Made by a program: the position numbers and the translations under genes
Shown here: in pieces, positions 58,923 through 64,000 of the stretch
How the letters are laid out: every line of letters begins with the position of its first letter
How positions within the stretch are numbered: the stretch's first letter is position 1
Source of the DNA: Streptomyces sp. ISL-1
Lineage (GTDB): Bacteria; Actinomycetota; Actinomycetes; Streptomycetales; Streptomycetaceae
Length of the DNA: 64,000 bases
Reading direction: 5' to 3'
Assembly: GCF_018614585.1 (NCBI RefSeq)
Contig: NZ_JAGGOI010000054.1
Span: 34,569-98,568 of the forward strand
Notes under the pieces: generated by a model
What the model saw: the letters and a program-made list of their open reading frames with translations, nothing else
The model's database searches: none
Told to the model about the DNA's origin: nothing

Positions 58923-60277
58923 GACCAACCCCCAGAGAAACCGTTCGTACCGCTGGACGACTCGCTGCGCTCCCGGCCCGCCTGCTGCCACAGATCGCTG
59001 AGCGGCGCCCCGGGCGGCACGGACAGGGCCGTCCAGCCCGCCTCGCGCAGCAGCGTCAGCCGGTCGTCGACCGTCCCGGCCACCGCGCCGCTCGTCACCC
59101 AGGTCCCGCTGTCCAGGACGAAGGCGACGGCCGCGCCGCTGCGCTGCCGCATACGGGCCGCCAGGGCCGCCTGCTCCTCGTCCAGATCGCCGAAGAAGGC
59201 GACCAGCAGTCCTTCGTTACCGCCGCGCAGCAGGTCGAACGAGCGAGAGAGCCCGGCCCCGTCGGAGTGGTCGACGACCGCGAGCGTGTCCATCATCAGA
59301 CCCGCGGAGTCCGCGGACTCCTGAGTCGATCCGGCGAAGCCGTCGGCGCCCTCACTGGGCACCGAGCTCCCGGTGTCCGTCAACAGCCGGACCGCGAAGC
59401 CCCGTTCCAGCATGTGCACCAGGGCCGAGGCCGCGCCCGACACCGCCCACTCGAAGGCCGAGTCAGGACCCCCACCCTGATAGGCGATCCGCCGGGTGTC
59501 GAGGAGCACCGTGCACCTGGCCCGCTGCGGCTGCTCCTCGCGGCGCACCATCAGTTCGCCGTAGCGCGCGGTGGAGCGCCAGTGCACCCGGCGCAGATCG
59601 TCGCCGTGGCGGTAGGTGCGCGGGATGATGTCGTCGTCGCCGGCCAGCGCCAGCGAGCGCTGTCGGCCGTCGCCGTACCCCGAGGCCTCGCCGGCGAGCC
59701 GCACCGCAGGCAGCGCCTCGGTCCGCGGAACGACGGTGAGGGTGTCGTACGCGCTGAAGGAGCGGGTCAGCTCACACATCCCGAACGGGTCGCTCAGCCG
59801 CAGCTGCAGCGGCCCGAGCGGATAGCGTCCGCGCAGATCCGAACGGACCCGGTAGGACACCTCGCGCCGGCCGCCCGCCTCCACCCTGTCCAGCACGAAC
59901 CGGGGCCGCGGTCCCAGCACGTACGGCACATGGTCCTGGAGCATCAGCAGCCCGGTGGGCAGCCGCGAGACGTTGTCCATGCGCAGGTGGACCCGCGCCT
60001 CGGACCCCGACGGTACCCGCGAGGGCGTGAGCCGCCGGCTGCCCGCGACCCGGTAGCGGGTGCGGTACAGCACAGCCACACAGGCCAGCGGCAGCACGGC
60101 CAGCAGTAGTCCGACGCGCAGCAGGTCACCCTGCCCGAGGACATACGCGCACACCGCCGCCGCGACTCCGGCCGCGAGGAAGGAACGCCCGCGTGTGGTG
60201 AGACCGCCCAGGGCCGCCCGGACTCCGCCCGTGTCCTTGCCTTCCGCGGCGGAGGAGCCCCCGGCCGACGACATCAC
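58919..60277 (-). CDS. DUF58 domain protein
   Basis: A 452-residue membrane-associated protein. Two N-terminal helices (FLAAGVAAAVCAYVL, LLRVGLLLAVLPLACVAVLY) are followed by a beta domain and the DUF58 core with YRHGDDLRRVHWRSTARYGELMVR, a conserved motif of this vWA-related family. Members act with a MoxR ATPase and a transglutaminase in an envelope-maturation module. GTG 60277 overlaps the moxR stop by 4 bp, and its own stop overlaps the transglutaminase ATG, so all three are coupled. Confidence 0.92.
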   Translation of the reverse strand: MMSSAGGSSAAEGKDTGGVRAALGGLTTRGRSFLAAGVAAAVCAYVLGQGDLLRVGLLLAVLPLACVAVLYRTRYRVAGSRRLTPSRVPSGSEARVHLRMDNVSRLPTGLLMLQDHVPYVLGPRPRFVLDRVEAGGRREVSYRVRSDLRGRYPLGPLQLRLSDPFGMCELTRSFSAYDTLTVVPRTEALPAVRLAGEASGYGDGRQRSLALAGDDDIIPRTYRHGDDLRRVHWRSTARYGELMVRREEQPQRARCTVLLDTRRIAYQGGGPDSAFEWAVSGAASALVHMLERGFAVRLLTDTGSSVPSEGADGFAGSTQESADSAGLMMDTLAVVDHSDGAGLSRSFDLLRGGNEGLLVAFFGDLDEEQAALAARMRQRSGAAVAFVLDSGTWVTSGAVAGTVDDRLTLLREAGWTALSVPPGAPLSDLWQQAGRERSESSSGTNGFSGGWS

Positions 60278-61320
60278 AGCCGCCGGGCGCCGGGCTGCTG
60301 GCCGTAGAGCGGCGCCTGGGCCGGCCGGCCCGGGACATAGACGCTGTCGGAGCCGCCGGCCGTGGGAACCGGGATGCGCTGCATGATCTCCAGGACGACC
60401 TGCTCCGCCGTACGCCGGTTCAACTGGGCCTGCGCGGTGGGCAGCAGCCGGTGCGCGAGCACCTGCACGGCCAGGGCCTGGACATCGTCCGGCAGGGCGT
60501 AGTCACGGCCGCTGAGCGCCGCCGATGCCTTCGCGGCACGCAGCAGGTGCAGCGTGGCGCGCGGCGATGCGCCCAGTCTCAGGTCCGAGTGGGTACGGGT
60601 GGCCGCCACCAGCTCCACGGCGTAGCGCCGGACGGAGTCGGCGACATGGACCGTACGCACAGCGTCGATCAGCTTCACGATGTCGTGGGCGTGGGCCACC
60701 GGCTGCAGATCGTCGAGCGGCGAGACCCCGCCGTGCACATCGAGCATCTGCAGCTCGGCCTCCGCGCTGGGGTAGCCGATCGAGACCCGCGCCATGAAGC
60801 GGTCCCGCTGCGCCTCCGGCAGCGGATAGGTGCCCTCCATCTCCACCGGGTTCTGGGTGGCCACCACCATGAAGGGGCTCGGCAGTTCGTACGTGTTCCC
60901 GTCGATGGTGACCTGGCGCTCCTCCATCGACTCCAGCAGCGCCGACTGCGTCTTGGGCGACGCGCGGTTGATCTCGTCGCCGATCACGATCTGGGCGAAG
61001 ATCGCGCCCGGTTTGAACTCGAAGTCGCGCCTCTGCTGGTCGAAGATCGACACACCGGTGATGTCGGACGGCAGCAGATCCGGCGTGAACTGGATACGCC
61101 GCACCGAACAGTCGATGGACCGCGCCAGCGCCTTGGCCAGCATTGTCTTGCCCACGCCCGGCACATCTTCGATCAGCAGGTGCCCCTCGGCGAGCAGCAC
61201 TGTCAGCGAAAGCCGTACGACCTCAGGCTTGCCCTCGATCACACCCTCCACCGATCTGCGGACACGCTCCGCTGTGGTGGTCAGATCTGTGAGGCTCGCT
61301 CGATCGTCATAGGTCGTCAC
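60274..61320 (-). CDS. MoxR family AAA+ ATPase
   Basis: A 348-residue chaperone-like AAA+ ATPase. Walker A is in IEDVPGVGKTMLAKALA, Walker B in IVIGDEINRASPKTQSALLE, sensor 1 in MVVATQNPVEMEGTYPLPEAQ, and the Arg finger region in DRFMARVSIGYPS. MoxR proteins load or activate partners with von Willebrand-like domains, here the DUF58 product. GTG 61320 is preceded by GAGGAGGGCC; upstream residues in the frame are not coding. It is the first gene of the three-gene operon. Confidence 0.94.
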   Translation of the reverse strand: MTTYDDRASLTDLTTTAERVRRSVEGVIEGKPEVVRLSLTVLLAEGHLLIEDVPGVGKTMLAKALARSIDCSVRRIQFTPDLLPSDITGVSIFDQQRRDFEFKPGAIFAQIVIGDEINRASPKTQSALLESMEERQVTIDGNTYELPSPFMVVATQNPVEMEGTYPLPEAQRDRFMARVSIGYPSAEAELQMLDVHGGVSPLDDLQPVAHAHDIVKLIDAVRTVHVADSVRRYAVELVAATRTHSDLRLGASPRATLHLLRAAKASAALSGRDYALPDDVQALAVQVLAHRLLPTAQAQLNRRTAEQVVLEIMQRIPVPTAGGSDSVYVPGRPAQAPLYGQQPGARRL

Positions 61321-61520
61321 CCGGCCCTCCTCGGCCCGTTCTACGGGCCGATGCTCTCCAGACGGCCCGGCCCACCCCGAAACACGGACACCGTCCCCGG
61401 AAGGTTCCGGATGGGTGTCACACACGCATTCTTGTTGCCGTTGCCGCGTCGTGTCACTCGCCTGTGGATAAGTGGGTGGGATTTGCCGGGCTCGCCCTGC
61501 TATTTCCGGTGTGCGAGCGG

Positions 61521-62063
61521 TCACGCAGCGGGGTCGATCTCCCGCAGCAGCCCATTCGTCACATCGAACACAAAGCCCCGGACGTCGTCGGTGTGCGGCA
61601 GGAACGGTGAGGTGCGTACCCGCTGCATCGACTGTCGTACGTCCTGATCGACATCCCGGAACGCCTCCACCGCCCACGGCGGCCGCTGCCCCACCTCGTC
61701 CTCCAGTTCGTGCCGGAAGTCCTCAGTCAGGTTCTCCAGGCCACAGTTGGTGTGGTGGATGAGTATCACGCTGCGGGTGCCGAGCGCCCGCTGGCTGATC
61801 GTCAGTGAGCGGATCACGTCGTCGGTGACCACACCGCCGGCGTTCCGGATGGTGTGACAGTCGCCCAGCTCCAGGCCGAGCGCGTCGTGCAGGTCGAGCC
61901 GGGCGTCCATACAGGCGACCACGGCCACCTGCAGAACGGGACGGGCGTCCATTCCCGGGTCATGGAAGCCCGCGGCGTATCGCAGGTTCGCCTCGACGAG
62001 ACGATCGGTGACTGTGCCGCCGGAACGCACTGCGTCGGCAGGGTGGTGCGCGGAAGTCGACAT
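61521..62063 (-). CDS. Beta-class carbonic anhydrase
   Basis: A 180-residue zinc enzyme interconverting CO2 and bicarbonate. Zinc ligands are in VACMDARLD (Cys, with the Asp-Arg dyad), and LIHHTNCGL (His, Cys); GDCHTIRNAGGVV is also typical of the small actinobacterial type. ATG 62063 has no ribosome site, so a leaderless message is possible. It lies divergent from the rsmH region and 200 bases upstream of moxR on the same strand. Confidence 0.93.
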   Translation of the reverse strand: MSTSAHHPADAVRSGGTVTDRLVEANLRYAAGFHDPGMDARPVLQVAVVACMDARLDLHDALGLELGDCHTIRNAGGVVTDDVIRSLTISQRALGTRSVILIHHTNCGLENLTEDFRHELEDEVGQRPPWAVEAFRDVDQDVRQSMQRVRTSPFLPHTDDVRGFVFDVTNGLLREIDPAA

Positions 62064-62467
62064 GAGGATGACGTTAATGGGCACAGGTCGGCGAGGCCCG
62101 CTGTGAGAGGGGACAAAGAACGTCAATGAGCCTTGTTGTGACCTAACCCACAGGCGTGATGCGGTCGCGTCCGTACGAGTGAAGTATCCGCGCGCACGGC
62201 CTGTCGCCGCACGCCCCGCCCGACGCGCCAGCCGGTTGATTGACCGGCAGGACGTGTGGACTAAAGTGACGCGCAGTGCACGGACACTTCCTGCACATCC
62301 CGCAATTTTTGATGTTTCCCCCGCGTGTGCGGCGTACCTGCGGGCGGGGACCCGGCAGTACGTATGCAGGCGCCGGACCTGAGAGGGCGCATGAGCGAGC
62401 GCAGCGAGCGAATCATCGGAAGCCGTGCGCCTGGCGAATGTCGCCCCGAGCCCTGCGAGGGCCGCGC
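62064..62467. other. Region upstream of the division cluster
   Basis: A 404-base gap between carbonic anhydrase and rsmH. No mraZ-like gene is seen. It contains a candidate promoter near 62240-62267, a 26-codon ORF (62391-62471) and an A/T-rich patch at 62300-62316 (CCGCAATTTTTGATGTTT). Confidence 0.6.
62240..62267 (+). promoter_or_regulatory. Candidate sigma-70-type promoter for the rsmH-ftsL cluster
   Basis: TTGACC at 62240 and TAAAGT at 62262 are separated by 16 bases, close to the HrdB pattern. CCGGT...ACCGG at 62232-62247 overlaps the -35 as a small inverted repeat. Confidence 0.45.
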
Positions 62468-62471
62468 ATGA
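62391..62471 (+). CDS. Candidate 26-residue ORF coupled to rsmH
   Basis: ATG 62391 follows GAGAGGG and opens a 26-codon frame beginning MSERSERIIG, with two Cys, whose TGA overlaps the rsmH ATG (ATGA at 62468-62471). The exact 4-bp overlap and a ribosome site suggest translation and coupling. The 5' part (GAGCGAGCGCAGCGAGCG) resembles a repetitive motif common at Streptomyces gene starts, so a non-coding origin is possible. Confidence 0.4.
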   Translation: MSERSERIIGSRAPGECRPEPCEGRA

Positions 62472-63421
62472 ACGAGACCCGACACGTTCCGGTGATGCTC
62501 CAGCGGTGCCTGGACCTGCTGGCCCCGGCGCTGGACCGGCCGGGCGCGGTGGTCGTCGACTGCACCCTGGGCCTCGGCGGACACAGCGAGGCCCTGCTCA
62601 CGCAGTTCCCCGAGGTACGCCTGGTCGCACTCGACCGGGACAAGGAAGCACTGCGGCTGTCCGCGGAACGGCTCGCCCCCTTCGGCGACCGGGCCACGCT
62701 GGTGCATGCCGTCTACGACGAGCTCCCCGAGGTCCTGAAGCGCCTGAAGATCCCCAGCGTCCAGGGCATCCTGTTCGACCTCGGCGTCTCCTCCATGCAG
62801 CTCGACGAGGCGGGGCGCGGATTCGCGTACGCCCAGGACGCCCCGCTCGACATGCGCATGGACCAGACGACCGGTGTCAGCGCGGCCGAGGTTCTCAACA
62901 CCTACCCGCCCGGTGAGCTGGTCCGCATCCTGCGCATGTACGGCGAGGAGAAGCAGGCCAAGCGGATCGTCTCGGCGGTCGTACGGGAACGGGCGAAGGA
63001 GCCCTTCACCAACAGCGCCCGGCTCGTCCAGCTGATCCGCGACGCACTGCCGCAGGCCGCCAAGCGCACCGGCGGCAACCCCGCCAAGCGCACGTTCCAG
63101 GCGCTGCGCATCGAGGTCAACGGCGAGCTGACCGTCCTGGAGGACGCCATCCCGGCCGCGGTCGGGACGCTCGCCGTCGGCGGCCGCGTCGCCGTCCTGT
63201 CGTACCACTCCCTGGAGGACCGGCTCGTCAAGCAGGTCTTCGCGGCCGGTGCGGCCAACACGGCCCCGCCCGGCCTGCCGGTCGTCCCCGAGCAGTACCA
63301 GCCACGCCTCAAACTGCTGACCCGGGGCGCCGAGCTGCCGACCGCGGACGAGGTCGCCCAGAACCGCCGCGCGGCGCCCGCGCGGCTCAGGGGAGCGCAG
63401 CGCATCCGGGAGGACGTGTGA
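62468..63421 (+). CDS. rsmH: 16S rRNA (cytosine-1402-N4)-methyltransferase
   Basis: A 317-residue SAM-dependent enzyme (MraW) methylating C1402 of 16S rRNA, first gene of the division and cell-wall cluster in Streptomyces. HVPVMLQRCLDLL at the start, DCTLGLGGHSEALL (motif I), LFDLGVSSMQLD, GFAYAQDAPLDMRMD, FQALRIEVNGEL and VLSYHSLEDRLVK are all family signatures. ATG 62468 lies after GAGGGCCGCGC; the frame is open upstream but residues there look non-coding. It is followed by a small ORF and ftsL with 4-bp overlaps. Confidence 0.96.
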   Translation: MNETRHVPVMLQRCLDLLAPALDRPGAVVVDCTLGLGGHSEALLTQFPEVRLVALDRDKEALRLSAERLAPFGDRATLVHAVYDELPEVLKRLKIPSVQGILFDLGVSSMQLDEAGRGFAYAQDAPLDMRMDQTTGVSAAEVLNTYPPGELVRILRMYGEEKQAKRIVSAVVRERAKEPFTNSARLVQLIRDALPQAAKRTGGNPAKRTFQALRIEVNGELTVLEDAIPAAVGTLAVGGRVAVLSYHSLEDRLVKQVFAAGAANTAPPGLPVVPEQYQPRLKLLTRGAELPTADEVAQNRRAAPARLRGAQRIREDV

Positions 63422-63570
63422 GCGACGCACGCGAGGCAGCCGGGCCGCGGACGACGGCGATGGCCGCACCGCTGCGCCGAGCGGGCGGAGACGGGGGTAC
63501 TTCCCCTGGCTGCGCCGGGACCACCGCCACCCACGCGTCAGCTCCGGGGGAGAGCGGGGAGAGCGGGTGA
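63418..63570 (+). CDS. Candidate 50-residue ORF between rsmH and ftsL
   Basis: GTG 63418 overlaps the rsmH stop (GTGA), and its TGA overlaps the ftsL GTG (GTGA at 63567-63570). The product would begin VSDAREAAG and be Gly/Ala/Thr-rich. Part of the DNA (GGGGGTACTTCCCC and GCTCCGGGGGAG) looks like the dispersed G/C element, so it may be spacer that merely lacks stops. No family is recognised. Confidence 0.35.
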   Translation: MSDAREAAGPRTTAMAAPLRRAGGDGGTSPGCAGTTATHASAPGESGESG

Positions 63571-64000
63571 GTACCGCGGCCAAGCAGCTGAAGGGGCGGG
63601 CCGCGCGGCTTGCCGGGCTGATGCCGTCGAGGCCGAGTACCGCGGCCCGCACCCCGTTCGTCCTGCTGGTCGTGGTGCTCCTCGGCGGCGGGCTGATCAC
63701 GCTCCTGCTGCTGAACTCCGCGCTCAACCAAGGCTCGTTCAAGCTGAGCGAGCTCAAGCGAAAGACCACCGAACTCACCGACGAGCAGCAGGCGCTGCAA
63801 CGGGACGTGGACAGCTATTCCGCCCCGGACGCACTGGAGCGCCGGGCCCGCGAGCTCGGCATGGTGCCCGGCGGCAACCCCGCCTTCATCGACCCGGACG
63901 GCACGGTCCACGGCGTGCCCCGGCGGGCCGCCTGGCAGCCGCCCCCGGCCCCGTCACCCACGGTCCAGGACCCGGCCGCCCCGGCCCCGTCGCCGTCCGG
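63567..64000 (+). CDS. ftsL: Cell division protein FtsL, 5' part
   Basis: GTG 63567 follows GGGGAGAGCGG and opens a frame running off the window end (144 codons seen). A basic cytoplasmic N-terminus (VSTAAKQLKGRAARLAGL) precedes one membrane helix (TPFVLLVVVLLGGGLITLLL) and an extracytoplasmic leucine-zipper-like coiled coil (LSELKRKTTELTDEQQALQ), then a Pro/Ala-rich tail, the FtsL plan. It recruits FtsI/FtsW with DivIC to the septum. Its place after rsmH is the standard division-cluster order. Confidence 0.92.
   Translation, partial: MSTAAKQLKGRAARLAGLMPSRPSTAARTPFVLLVVVLLGGGLITLLLLNSALNQGSFKLSELKRKTTELTDEQQALQRDVDSYSAPDALERRARELGMVPGGNPAFIDPDGTVHGVPRRAAWQPPPAPSPTVQDPAAPAPSPS

Noticed and set aside
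56778..59324. 848-codon plus-strand frame opposite the transglutaminase and DUF58 genes
   Set aside because: Antisense to two coupled genes with catalytic residues in place; Arg/Gln-rich shadow.
62064..62467. mraZ gene expected before rsmH
   Set aside because: No frame with MraZ-like length or motifs is present; the region looks regulatory.
1..64000. A complete novel defence island, prophage or biosynthetic cluster
   Set aside because: Gene content is conserved core chromosome throughout, with no integrase, transposase, tRNA-end insertion or compositional break.

Overview
The window is a stretch of core chromosome from a high-GC actinomycete, almost certainly a Streptomyces. Evidence for this: strong third-position G/C codon use, frequent GTG and TTG starts, long antisense shadow ORFs, and a marker set comprising ROK glucokinase with its upstream partner gene, a MacRS-type two-component pair, a Streptomyces-type cholesterol oxidase, a SAV_6107-family HEPN protein, and rsmH/ftsL at the edge of the division cluster. 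No IS element, prophage, CRISPR array, tRNA, rRNA or secondary-metabolite cluster was seen.

Layout. (1) 1-9.8 kb: 3' end of the cytochrome bc1 operon (qcrA, qcrB), trpD, a SAM-IV riboswitch before a class V aminotransferase, a tandem-repeat array and terminator palindrome, a rhomboid/AsnC-type pair, a zinc-ribbon protein, a NYN-domain protein, and an NlpC/P60 hydrolase behind a probable c-di-AMP riboswitch. (2) 9.9-18.4 kb: a second NlpC/P60 hydrolase, a metallopeptidase-like lipoprotein, a polytopic glycosyltransferase, a GT4 mannosyltransferase, cholesterol oxidase and acyl-CoA synthetase. (3) 18.6-29.2 kb: metallophosphoesterase, SRPBCC protein, ArsA-like ATPase, DUF5304 protein, glkA, EEP hydrolase, an esterase/membrane-protein pair, plsC-macS-macR, and pfkA. 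(4) 29.4-36.9 kb: a trpE-trpG fusion under a trp attenuator, a large amidase with FG-GAP repeats, class II DAHP synthase, and the bfd/bfr iron pair. (5) 37-47.5 kb: Mo-oxidoreductase, a CsoR-box DUF4396 protein, endonuclease IV, a PASTA kinase, thiOSG behind a TPP riboswitch, an FAD reductase, an Rv2175c-type DNA-binding protein, thiE and metF. (6) 47.5-55.7 kb: a Tyr/Gln-rich membrane protein, a CrtI-like oxidoreductase, a TetR/YhgE/ABC operon with a perfect 28-bp operator, a HEPN protein and a methyltransferase. (7) 55.9-64 kb: DUF3040, a MoxR-DUF58-transglutaminase operon, carbonic anhydrase, then rsmH and ftsL (ftsL runs off the end).

Functional links. Aromatic amino-acid supply is represented by DAHP synthase, anthranilate synthase and trpD. 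Sugar phosphorylation is represented by glkA and pfkA, and thiamine synthesis by thiOSG and thiE. Methionine/SAM metabolism has metF and the SAM-IV-controlled gene. Cell-wall turnover has two NlpC/P60 enzymes, an amidase and the PASTA kinase. Iron and copper homeostasis are visible in bfd/bfr and the CsoR-box gene.

The observations I rate highest are: a 14-bp tandem repeat that apparently frameshifts the transglutaminase C-terminus through its own terminator; a perfect palindromic operator before a YhgE-type exporter with a degenerate ATPase; a copper operator before an uncharacterised DUF4396 protein; a thiE gene whose best start looks like AUC; and small ORFs coupled by 4-bp overlaps to rsmH and ftsL.
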